DNA of 64,000 bases, taken from Tenacibaculum adriaticum (lineage in GTDB: Bacteria; Bacteroidota; Bacteroidia; Flavobacteriales; Flavobacteriaceae). Under the pieces are notes generated by a model. It saw nothing but the letters and a program-made list of their open reading frames with translations. It was not told the DNA's origin and made no database searches. The stretch is taken from NCBI RefSeq assembly GCF_008124875.1, contig NZ_VNIA01000004.1:62001-126000 (forward strand), read 5' to 3'. The translations under genes and the position numbers were made by a program. Numbering within the stretch: the first letter of the stretch is position 1; each line of letters begins with the position of its first letter. Positions 35,744 through 44,761 of the stretch are shown here, one piece after another.

Positions 35744-37981
35744 ATGAAAGCTAATAGTCTTATATTTTTTATACTATTAATAGCGGTAAGTAGTTGCGTA
35801 AAAAAAAGCAATAATACAAACTTAACTGATTTTGTAAACCCATTTATTGGAACTGATGGACCTGGGAATACGTATCCTGGTGCTAGTGTTCCTTTTGGTA
35901 TGGTACAGCTAAGTCCAGATATTGGCATTCCTGGATGGGATAGAATTGCAGGCTATTTTTACCAAGATTCTATTATTTCAGGTTTTTCTCATACACACTT
36001 AACGGGTACAGGTGCAGGCGATTTGTATGATATTTTAGTGATGCCAACCAATAGCAGATTTTCTAAAAAAATTAAAGACAATAATTTTAAACCATTTTCG
36101 AAATTTTCTCATGATAAAGAATATGCTTCTCCAGGATATTATATGGTAGATTTATTGGATTATGGGATAAAAGTAGAACTTACAGCAACAGCAAGAGTCG
36201 GAATTCATAAATATACATTTCCTAAAGATAGTTTATCACAGATTCATATAGATTTAGGCTATGCGCTAAATTGGGATGCTCCTACAGAAACGTATATTAA
36301 CGTTGTTGATAATAAAACGATTGAGGGGTATAGAAAATCAACAGGTTGGGCAAAAGATCAACGTATTTATTTTGTCATAAAACTTTCAAAAGCTTTTAAA
36401 TCGTATGAAGTTTTTAAAAACGATACACTTGCAAGCAATCCAATTAAAGCTAAGAAAACAAAAATTGTTTTAAATTATGTAACGGATAAAAGTGAAGAAA
36501 TTATTTTAAAAACGGGTTTGTCAACAGCCAATATTGAAGGAGCTTATAAATCGTTAAAAATTGAAGCTCCAGATTTTAATTTTGAAAAATATAGCGTAAA
36601 AGCAAATGATATATGGGAAAAAGAACTTAAAAAAATAGAAGTTTCAACATCAGATGAAAATCAGAAAACTATTTTCTACACAATGTTATATCAATCCATG
36701 TTGGCACCAACACTTTTAAGTGATCTAAATGGAAATTACAAAGGCGCAAATGATTCTATTGAAAAAGCGAAAGGGTTTAATAGATATGATACGTTTTCGT
36801 TATGGGATACATTTAGAGCCGCACATCCTCTTTATACAATAGTACATCCAACTAGAGTTTCAGATATGATAAATTCTTTATTGGCCCATTATAAAGAAAC
36901 GGGGTTATTACCCGTTTGGTCTCTACAAGGTAATGAAACGAATATGATGATCGGTAATCATGCCATACCTGTTATTGTGGATGCTTATTTTAAAGAAGTT
37001 GAATATTTTGATGTAGCATTAGCCTACAAAGCTTGTATTGAAAGTTCTATGGTCAATTCTAGACAATTAGATGTGTATAAAACAAAAGGGTATGTTGCTG
37101 TTGATGAAGAAAATGAAAACTGGTCGGTTTCAAAAACACTAGAATATGCTTATGACGATTGGTGTGTCGCACAGTTTGCAAAATCTTTAAACAAAATGGA
37201 TGATTATAATTATTTCATCAAACGCTCAGAGAACTGGAGAAATGTATACGATTTAAAAAGTACCTTTATGCGTCCTAAACTTAAAAATGGTGAATTCATA
37301 AAAGCCTTTATACCTAAAGAGTACACGCCTTATTTCTGTGAAAGTAATGCATGGCAATATTTTTGGTCTGTTCCTCAAAATATTGAAGGTTTAATAGATG
37401 TTGTAGGAGGAAAGGAAGCTTTTGAAAAAAAATTAGATTCCATGTTTACTTTAAAACCATTGCCAGAAGATAAACTACCCATATTCAGCACAGGAATGAT
37501 TGGTCAATATGTACATGGTAATGAACCCAGTCATCATGTTGCCTATTTATACAATTATATTAATAAACCGTGGAAAACACAGAAGCTAGTTAGAGATATT
37601 TTAGATACTCAATATAAAAATGAACCAAATGGACATTGTGGTAATGAAGATTGTGGACAAATGTCATCATGGTATGTATTTAGTTCGTTAGGGTTTTATC
37701 CTGTGAATTCAGCACAGGGTATTTATGCTTTCGGATCACCTTTGTTTGATCTTGCAACCATCAATTTAGAGAATGGTAAAAAGTTTACAATTAAAACAAT
37801 TAATAATAATAACGAGAACATTTATATACAATCCATTAATTTAAATGGAAAAGAAATAGATAGAAGTTATATTACACATAAAGAAATTAAAAATGGAGGT
37901 ATTTTAGTTTTTACCATGGGAAATTCTCCAAAGAAAAATAATAAAGGTAAAATGGCAGTATCCTCTAAAATATTCAACTAA
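35744..37981 (+). CDS. GH92 alpha-mannosidase lipoprotein (second copy)
   Basis: 745 residues with lipobox AVSSC (Cys18). It carries DFVNPFIGTDGPGNTYPGA, then FCESNAWQYFW (the acid-site segment with Ser instead of Gly after Glu), QYVHGNEPSHH and GNEDCGQMSSWY. It is clearly paralogous to the first GH92. The two share HGNEPSHH, which in this family lies near the +1 subsite, so the same linkage class is likely. It starts 4 bp after the GHL10 stop. Confidence 0.96.
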   Translation: MKANSLIFFILLIAVSSCVKKSNNTNLTDFVNPFIGTDGPGNTYPGASVPFGMVQLSPDIGIPGWDRIAGYFYQDSIISGFSHTHLTGTGAGDLYDILVMPTNSRFSKKIKDNNFKPFSKFSHDKEYASPGYYMVDLLDYGIKVELTATARVGIHKYTFPKDSLSQIHIDLGYALNWDAPTETYINVVDNKTIEGYRKSTGWAKDQRIYFVIKLSKAFKSYEVFKNDTLASNPIKAKKTKIVLNYVTDKSEEIILKTGLSTANIEGAYKSLKIEAPDFNFEKYSVKANDIWEKELKKIEVSTSDENQKTIFYTMLYQSMLAPTLLSDLNGNYKGANDSIEKAKGFNRYDTFSLWDTFRAAHPLYTIVHPTRVSDMINSLLAHYKETGLLPVWSLQGNETNMMIGNHAIPVIVDAYFKEVEYFDVALAYKACIESSMVNSRQLDVYKTKGYVAVDEENENWSVSKTLEYAYDDWCVAQFAKSLNKMDDYNYFIKRSENWRNVYDLKSTFMRPKLKNGEFIKAFIPKEYTPYFCESNAWQYFWSVPQNIEGLIDVVGGKEAFEKKLDSMFTLKPLPEDKLPIFSTGMIGQYVHGNEPSHHVAYLYNYINKPWKTQKLVRDILDTQYKNEPNGHCGNEDCGQMSSWYVFSSLGFYPVNSAQGIYAFGSPLFDLATINLENGKKFTIKTINNNNENIYIQSINLNGKEIDRSYITHKEIKNGGILVFTMGNSPKKNNKGKMAVSSKIFN

Positions 37982-37991
37982 AAATCAAACG

Positions 37992-39008
37992 ATGTCAAAC
38001 AGAAGAGATTTTATAAAAAAAACAGCTTTAGGTACTATAGGAATCAGTACGATTTTAGGTTGTAAAGAAATTGCGAAAAACGAAACAATTGGAGCAGAGA
38101 TAAATGAAAACACACACACAAAACCAATTATTATTTCTACATGGAACCATGGTTTACCTGCGAATGAAGAAACTTGGAAACAATTAAAAAATGGAAAGCC
38201 TGCTTTAGATGCCATTGAAGCAGGTATGAAAATTCCAGAAGCCGACCCTAATATTAGAAGTGTTGGCTATGGTGGTTATCCTGATAGAGAGGGTAAAGTA
38301 ACTTTAGATGCTTGTATAATGGATCATGAGAGTAATTGTGGATCTGTTTCTTTTTTACAAGGAATTAAACATCCAATTTCTGTAGCCAAAAGAGTGTTAC
38401 AAAATACACCACATGTTATGTTATCAGGACAAGGAGCCCTTCAATTTGCATTGTCAGAAGGTTTTGTTGAAGAAAATTTGTTAACTGCTGAAGCTGAAAA
38501 AGATTGGAAAAAATGGTTAGAAGAATCGAAGTATAAACCTGTAATAAATATAGAAAATCACGATACGATTAGTATGTTAATGCTAGATAAAGATGGAAAT
38601 TTATGTGGAGGTTGTACCACAAGCGGTGCAGCATGGAAAATGCATGGACGTGTAGGTGATTCACCAATAATTGGAGCTGGGTTGTTTTTAGATAATGAAG
38701 TAGGTGCAGCAGCAGCTACTGGTTTGGGAGAAGCTGTAATTAGAACAGCGGGAAGTGCTATGGTAGTAGAATTAATGCGTCAAGGAAAATCGCCATTCGA
38801 AGCTTGTAAAGAAATTACAGAACGTATTTATGATAAACACAAGAATCATAAAGATATGGAGTATTTACAGGTTGGATTTATAGCCCTGAATAAAAATGGA
38901 GAACACGCTGGTTATAGCTTAAGATCTGGATTTAATTATGCAATTTGTGATGAAGCACAAGGAAATAGAATGGAAGATGCTCAATTTAAAATGACTTGGG
39001 ACGATTAA
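37992..39008 (+). CDS. Glycosylasparaginase (N4-(beta-GlcNAc)-L-asparaginase)
   Basis: 338 residues of the Ntn-hydrolase fold. Autoproteolysis is predicted between Asp191 and Thr192 in ENHDTISMLML, freeing Thr192 as nucleophile. KMHGRVGDSPIIGAG and AAATGLGEAVIRT complete the active site. It cleaves the GlcNAc-Asn bond after the peptide has been trimmed. The N-terminus SNRRDFIKKTALG looks like a Tat signal and ends in a lipobox, ILGC (Cys24). This is the most specific marker that the locus targets N-linked glycoproteins. Confidence 0.94.
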   Translation: MSNRRDFIKKTALGTIGISTILGCKEIAKNETIGAEINENTHTKPIIISTWNHGLPANEETWKQLKNGKPALDAIEAGMKIPEADPNIRSVGYGGYPDREGKVTLDACIMDHESNCGSVSFLQGIKHPISVAKRVLQNTPHVMLSGQGALQFALSEGFVEENLLTAEAEKDWKKWLEESKYKPVINIENHDTISMLMLDKDGNLCGGCTTSGAAWKMHGRVGDSPIIGAGLFLDNEVGAAAATGLGEAVIRTAGSAMVVELMRQGKSPFEACKEITERIYDKHKNHKDMEYLQVGFIALNKNGEHAGYSLRSGFNYAICDEAQGNRMEDAQFKMTWDD

Positions 39009-39036
39009 TATTTATCGATTTCAACTTAAAAACTAG

Positions 39037-41262
39037 ATGAAAAAAATTGTTTTTTGTTTCCTGTTTGTTTTAGCCAATATGATAATTTTACATGCTCAAC
39101 AGCCTGCAGATTATGTAAATCCATTTATAGGAACGTCTAATTTTGGAGCAACTTTTCCAGGACCTATTGCTCCAAGAGGAATGGCAAGTATAAGTCCTTT
39201 TAATGTTGCCGGGTCTCAAAATTTACCTTTAGAAAAAGACAGTCGTTGGTTATCTAATCCTTATGTACATGAAAATACTTTTTTAACAGGGTTTAGCCAA
39301 GTAAACTTAAGTGGTGTAGGTTGTCCTGATTTAGGAGTTTTATTATTAATGCCTACTACTGGAGACCTTGAAACAAATCATTTAAAATATGGTTCTACAT
39401 ATTCAGAAGAAATAGCCAAAACAGGGTATTATGGTTTAAACATTGATAAATATAATGTTAAGTCTGAGTTTACAACTTCTAAAAGAGTAGGGGTAAGTAG
39501 ATTTACTTTTCCAAAAGGGCAAGCCAACATTTTATTGAATCTTGGTTTGGGTTTAACAAATGAACAAGGCGCAATGGTAAAAATTGTTTCTTCGACAGAA
39601 ATTGAAGGAATGCGTAGTGTTGGATCTTTTTGTTATAATAATCCGGAAGCAGCATATCCTATATATTTTGTTGCAAAATTTTCAAAAGCAGCTGATACGT
39701 TTGGTGTGTGGAAAAAGCCAACGAAATACAAAGGTGTGGAAGCTCAGTGGATGCCTTATAATGGGAAAACTAGAATCATGAAAAATGCAACAAGAATGGT
39801 TGTTGGTGATAGTATAGGAACCTATTTTTCATATAAATTTGATAAAATTGAAACGATTGAAGTTAAAATTGGTGTTTCTTATGTGAGTATAGATAATGCT
39901 CGTGAAAATTTAGAAAAAGAAACAGGAAATAAATCATTTGAGACTGTTTATAAAGAAACATATACCGAATGGAATAAATTACTTTCTAGGATCAAAGTAG
40001 AAGGTGGTTCGAAAGAAAATAAAACGATTTTTTATACAGCTTTGTATCACACTTTAATTCACCCAAATACATTAAATGATTTTAATGGAGAATATCCTGA
40101 AATTAAAACAGGCAAAATAGGTAAAACCAAAAATACTCGTTATACCGTATTCTCGCTTTGGGATACCTACAGAAATTTACATCAATTAATGTCTTTAGTA
40201 TACCCTCGACAACAATCTAACATGGTAAAAAGTATGTTGGAGATGTATGATGAAAATGGATGGTTACCTAAATGGGAATTAAATTCCACAGAAACATTCA
40301 CAATGGTTGGTGATCCTGCTAGTATTGTTATAACAGATACGTATTTAAAAGGTATTCAAGATTTTGATGTTCAAAAAGCTTACAAAGCGATGTTAAAAGG
40401 TGCTGATCAAATAGAAAATAATCCATTACGTCCCGGACTTCAAGATTATATAGAAAAAGGATTTGTAACAACAAAAAATAAAGGATCTGTTTCCACCACC
40501 CAAGAGTATAATGCTTCAGATTATTCCATTTCACTTTTAGCTAAAGCATTAGGTAAAAAAGAAGATTACAAACGTTTTAAAAATCGTTCAGTTTCCTATC
40601 AAAAATTATTTGACAAAAACCTAAATTTATTACATCCAAAAACAGAGGATAGTCATTGGTATGAGCCTTTTAACCCATTATCGGGAGCTAATTTTGAAGA
40701 AAATATTGGGTTTATAGAAGGGAATGCATGGCAATATGCTTTTATGGTTCCGCACGATATGAAAGGTCTTGTAAAATTGATGGGTGGGAAAAAAAAATTT
40801 ACAAAGCAATTGCAAAAAGTGTTTGACAGTAATCAGTTTGATATGGCAAATGAGCCAGATATTGCGTATCCGTATCTGTTTAATTATATAAAAGATGAAG
40901 AATGGAGAAGTCAAAAACAGGTTAAAGAATTGGTTAAAGAATATTTTAAAAATAAATCAAATGGATTACCTGGAAATGATGATACAGGAACTATGTCTGC
41001 TTGGTTGGTTTACGCTATGATGGGAATATATCCATTAGTACCTGGTGAACCAAAATATGCTATTACAGCACCGATGTTTGATAAAATCACCATTCAGTTA
41101 GATTCAAAATATTATAAAAATAAGAATATAATTATTGAAAGACAATTAAACAATAATGGCAATATAAGTAAGATTCAATTAAACGGGAAAGTCCATAAAA
41201 GTTTTTTTGTATCTCATGAAAATTTTGTGAATGGGAAATTATTAAAAGTAATCCAGAACTAA
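39037..41262 (+). CDS. GH92 alpha-mannosidase, periplasmic (third copy, divergent)
   Basis: 741 residues with a type I signal peptide ending in ILHAQ and no lipobox. The family start YVNPFIGTSNFGATFPGP is present. The acid segment is IEGNAWQYAF and the base segment GNDDTGTMSAW. Where copies 1 and 2 have HGNEPSHH, this one reads MANEPDIAYPYLFNY. The loss of both His residues there suggests a different mannose linkage. It is the last gene of the eight-gene operon; a 354-bp gap follows. Confidence 0.94.
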   Translation: MKKIVFCFLFVLANMIILHAQQPADYVNPFIGTSNFGATFPGPIAPRGMASISPFNVAGSQNLPLEKDSRWLSNPYVHENTFLTGFSQVNLSGVGCPDLGVLLLMPTTGDLETNHLKYGSTYSEEIAKTGYYGLNIDKYNVKSEFTTSKRVGVSRFTFPKGQANILLNLGLGLTNEQGAMVKIVSSTEIEGMRSVGSFCYNNPEAAYPIYFVAKFSKAADTFGVWKKPTKYKGVEAQWMPYNGKTRIMKNATRMVVGDSIGTYFSYKFDKIETIEVKIGVSYVSIDNARENLEKETGNKSFETVYKETYTEWNKLLSRIKVEGGSKENKTIFYTALYHTLIHPNTLNDFNGEYPEIKTGKIGKTKNTRYTVFSLWDTYRNLHQLMSLVYPRQQSNMVKSMLEMYDENGWLPKWELNSTETFTMVGDPASIVITDTYLKGIQDFDVQKAYKAMLKGADQIENNPLRPGLQDYIEKGFVTTKNKGSVSTTQEYNASDYSISLLAKALGKKEDYKRFKNRSVSYQKLFDKNLNLLHPKTEDSHWYEPFNPLSGANFEENIGFIEGNAWQYAFMVPHDMKGLVKLMGGKKKFTKQLQKVFDSNQFDMANEPDIAYPYLFNYIKDEEWRSQKQVKELVKEYFKNKSNGLPGNDDTGTMSAWLVYAMMGIYPLVPGEPKYAITAPMFDKITIQLDSKYYKNKNIIIERQLNNNGNISKIQLNGKVHKSFFVSHENFVNGKLLKVIQN

Positions 41263-41616
41263 AAAAGAAGGTTTTAAAACAAGGGTTTAGTATTAAATTT
41301 TAATAAAAAAAAACACTAATAATTATTCTAGAAATTGGTTTCAATAATTTAATATACTTTTTTTAGAATTGATAGAATTTGATCAAAATGCGCAACGGTT
41401 ATATTACATAGTTTTTTTGATAATTATAAAAAAATTAATGTTGTATAATTGATATTTTGAGTTTAAGTAAATTTATCCCAACACCTTTTTAAATTTGTTG
41501 TTGGTCGAAATTATGAGATAAATAATAACTTAGATTCATAGATTTAACTTGCAGTTAACGTGTAGTTAACTCATTACTAACTTAAAAACTAGTTGTTTCT
41601 AACCAAAAATTAAATT
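41263..41616 (+). promoter_or_regulatory. Intergenic control region of the SusC/SusD pair
   Basis: A 354-bp AT-rich gap without a gene. It holds a perfect 10-bp palindrome TTTGATCAAA (41378-41387), a perfect -7 element TAAATTTG (41490-41497) and a phased array of TTAAC/CTAAC repeats (41544-41603). If that -7 element is used, the susC leader is about 115 nt and the repeats lie inside it. Confidence 0.55.
41540..41603 (+). repeat. 11-bp-phased TTAAC direct repeats before susC
   Basis: TTAAC occurs at 41544, 41555 and 41566, and CTAAC at 41577 and 41599, all in exact 11-bp register (the slot at 41588 reads ACTAG). Two units are nearly identical 9-mers, GCAGTTAAC and GTAGTTAAC. Helically phased repeats containing CAGTT-like cores are what LytTR regulators bind. 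Confidence 0.65.
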
Positions 41617-44600
41617 ATGATTCAAAAAGTATTAAAAGTACTGTTTTTGTTTTGCTTGTTGGGGTTTCAAACTGTTCAAGCACAAACTACAATAACAGGA
41701 ACCGTAACAGATGCTAATGGAAAAATACCTTTACCAGGGGCAAATGTTGTTGTTAAAGGAACCGAAAATGGTGTTTCGACAGACTTTGACGGAAACTACA
41801 GCATTAGTGTCTCAGATAAATCAGCAATCTTGGTGTTTTCTTTTATTGGTTATTCAGCAAAAGAAGTCGCTGTGGATGGAAAAAATATTATTAATGTATC
41901 TATTGCTGAAGATGCAAGTTTATTAGAAGAAGTTGTTGTAACAGCTTTGGGTATAAAAAAGAAAACAAAAGCATTGGGTTATTCTTTAACAGAAGTTAAA
42001 GGAGATGAAGTTTCTACAATTAAAAGTGCCAATGCAATCAATGCTCTTCAAGGAAAAGTAGCGGGGGTAAATATTTCTCAAAATGCTACAGGAGCTGCGG
42101 GTTCTAGCAGAGTTATTATTCGTGGAGCAAGTACTATGACAGGAGATAATCAACCGCTTTATGTAGTTGATGGTATCCCTATTAGTAATGTTAATAATGG
42201 TTCTGTTGGAATGTGGGGAGGTTCAGATGGTGGAGATGGAATTTCTAGTATTAATCCAGATGAAATAGAATCTATAAGTGTTTTAAAAGGAGGAGCAGCT
42301 TCTGCTTTATATGGTTCAAGAGCATCAGGAGGGGTTATTATAATAACAACCAAATCTGGTAAAAAGCAAAAGGGTTTTGGTATAGAATATAGTAGCTCAG
42401 TAATATTTGATAAAATAGATACATCTTTACAAGATTACCAAACTGAATACGGACAAGGAACTCAAGCTAGAAAACCAGTAAATGCAGCAGAAGCATTTGA
42501 TTTAGGGTTATCTTCTTGGGGCGCTAAATTAGATGGTTCATCTGTAGTACAGTGGGATGGTGAATCTAGACCCTATTCTTATGTTGGTAATAATGCGGAA
42601 CATTTTTATAAAACCGGAACTACATTTATAAATTCTGTAGCAATATCAAGTGGTACAGATAATATTAATTATCGCTTGTCTGTATCTAATTTAGATAATG
42701 AAGATATTGTACCTAACGCTGGGTTAAATAGAAAAACTTTTTCATTTAATGCAGATGCGGTTTTAGCAGATAAATTAACAGCCCAAGTGAATGCCAAATA
42801 TATAGTTGAAAATGTTAAAAACAGGCCTCGATTATCAGATTCGCCAGGAAATGCTAATTTTTCTGTAGCGCTTTTTCCAGCAAATATAGATGTACGTTTT
42901 ATGCAACCTGGTACAAATGAAGATGGGACAGAACTTCAATACTCTAGCGATATTTATTCACAAAATCCTTATTTTGCCGCTTATAACTTTAGAAATAACG
43001 ATGTTAAAAATAGAATAATAGCCTCATCTTCTATTCGTTATGATATTTTGGATTGGATGTATATTACAGCCAGAGCTGGGGTTGATCACTATACTATTAG
43101 AGGTACTTCTGTTGAGCCTTGGGGAACAGCTTATAAACCTTTAGGAGGAATTGTTGAATCAGAAAATAGATACAGTCAAATTGATGCAGATGTTATTTTA
43201 GGTATCGATAAAAACATTACAGATAAATTATCTACTTCTGTTTTTTTTGGTGCTAACAAAAATACTGTCTCAAGAGAATTAATAAGACTTGTTGGAAATG
43301 ACTTTATTGTCCCAGGATTAGAAGATTTTAGTAATACGGCCAATCAATCATCTAAAGATATTTTTGGTGTAGATGCTGATTTTCCAGGATATGGGAAAAA
43401 AAGTATAGGTTCTCTATATGGATCAGTAGAATTTGCTTATGATAATTGGGTCTATCTTACGGTTACAGGTAGAAATGATTGGTTCTCGACGTTATCGTAT
43501 CCAGGGAAATCAACTCCAAATAATGATTTCTATCCTTCCATAAATACCAGTTTAATATTATCAGAAGCTTTTGAAATGCCAAAAACGATTAATTTCTTAA
43601 AATTAAGAGGAGGTTATTCTGAAGTTGCAGGTGGTGCACAAGATCCATACCAATTAGCCTTATCCTATCAAATATTTGGTCAAGGCCATTTAGGGCAACC
43701 TCTAGGGAATATTTCTAATGGTTCTGTTCCTAATGCTAATTTGGTTGCATTTAGTAAAAGTGAATTTGAAATAGGTGTTGATGCTCGGATGTTTGCCAAC
43801 CGACTGTCTATTGATTTGGCTTATTATAAAAATAACACGACCAATGATATTGTTCCGGTGGCGGCATCAGTTTTTTCTGGTTATCCGAGTGCACTGGCTA
43901 ATATTGGAGAACTAGAAAATAAAGGAATCGAATTTTTAATTTCAGGAACGCCAATTCAGACTGATCATTTTAGATGGAATGCTTCTATTAACGGAGCATA
44001 TAACGAATCTAAAATTATAGCAACCAATGAGGAAAATGGAGAAATTTTATTAGGAGAACCTCGTTCACAAAATGCAGCTATTAAGCAAATTGTAGGTCAG
44101 CCTTTTGGAACTATTGTCGGAGTTTCCTATGTTAGAGACAATGGAGGTAATATTGTTTATGATATTGATGGAAATGGTGTACCGCTGGCTCAAGAAGGCG
44201 AGCGTAAAATACTTGGAGAAGGAGTACCTCCGTTAACTTTAGGTCTTACAAATACTTTTATGTATAAAGATTTTACTCTAAGTTTCTTAATTGATGGGAA
44301 ATTTGGAGGGCAAATATTTTCAGGAACTAATGGAACTTTATATGGTAATGGGCTTCATAAAGCGACATTAGACGGTAGAGAAAATGGTTTAACTGTATCA
44401 GGAATTGATGGTGACACAGGACAAGCATTTACAACTACGGTTGCACCCGAAGATTTACAAACCTATTATGGTAGAATTAGTGGTATTGCAGAAGAATTTG
44501 TTGAGGATGCTGATTATATTAAATTTAGACAATTAAGTTTAGGATATTCCTTACCAAGTGAGTTTCTTAAAAAAACATTTATAAACAGTGCAAGCATCTC

Positions 44601-44751
44601 TTTTATAGCTTCCAATTTATTTTACTTACAAAGAAGTATAGATAATATTGACCCTGAGAGTAGTTATAATGTAGGAAATGCTCAAGGGTTGGAATATTTT
44701 GGTGTTCCTTCAAGAAAGAGTTATGGATTAAGTTTTAATGTTAAGTTTTAA
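41617..44751 (+). CDS. SusC-like TonB-dependent outer membrane glycan transporter
   Basis: 1044 residues. A signal peptide (to VQAQ, ~23) is followed by a carboxypeptidase-regulatory-like domain (ITGTVTDANGKIPLPGANV, to ~105). Next come a TonB-box-like segment LEEVVVTALGIKKK, the plug with the SusC signature (RGASTMTGDNQPLYVVDG, GSRASGGVIIITTK) and a ~750-residue barrel ending in a terminal aromatic, FNVKF. It imports oligosaccharides or glycopeptides using TonB energy. It forms a pedal-bin complex with the SusD-like lipoprotein encoded 10 bp downstream. Confidence 0.97.
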   Translation: MIQKVLKVLFLFCLLGFQTVQAQTTITGTVTDANGKIPLPGANVVVKGTENGVSTDFDGNYSISVSDKSAILVFSFIGYSAKEVAVDGKNIINVSIAEDASLLEEVVVTALGIKKKTKALGYSLTEVKGDEVSTIKSANAINALQGKVAGVNISQNATGAAGSSRVIIRGASTMTGDNQPLYVVDGIPISNVNNGSVGMWGGSDGGDGISSINPDEIESISVLKGGAASALYGSRASGGVIIITTKSGKKQKGFGIEYSSSVIFDKIDTSLQDYQTEYGQGTQARKPVNAAEAFDLGLSSWGAKLDGSSVVQWDGESRPYSYVGNNAEHFYKTGTTFINSVAISSGTDNINYRLSVSNLDNEDIVPNAGLNRKTFSFNADAVLADKLTAQVNAKYIVENVKNRPRLSDSPGNANFSVALFPANIDVRFMQPGTNEDGTELQYSSDIYSQNPYFAAYNFRNNDVKNRIIASSSIRYDILDWMYITARAGVDHYTIRGTSVEPWGTAYKPLGGIVESENRYSQIDADVILGIDKNITDKLSTSVFFGANKNTVSRELIRLVGNDFIVPGLEDFSNTANQSSKDIFGVDADFPGYGKKSIGSLYGSVEFAYDNWVYLTVTGRNDWFSTLSYPGKSTPNNDFYPSINTSLILSEAFEMPKTINFLKLRGGYSEVAGGAQDPYQLALSYQIFGQGHLGQPLGNISNGSVPNANLVAFSKSEFEIGVDARMFANRLSIDLAYYKNNTTNDIVPVAASVFSGYPSALANIGELENKGIEFLISGTPIQTDHFRWNASINGAYNESKIIATNEENGEILLGEPRSQNAAIKQIVGQPFGTIVGVSYVRDNGGNIVYDIDGNGVPLAQEGERKILGEGVPPLTLGLTNTFMYKDFTLSFLIDGKFGGQIFSGTNGTLYGNGLHKATLDGRENGLTVSGIDGDTGQAFTTTVAPEDLQTYYGRISGIAEEFVEDADYIKFRQLSLGYSLPSEFLKKTFINSASISFIASNLFYLQRSIDNIDPESSYNVGNAQGLEYFGVPSRKSYGLSFNVKF

Positions 44752-44761
44752 AAAACTAATT

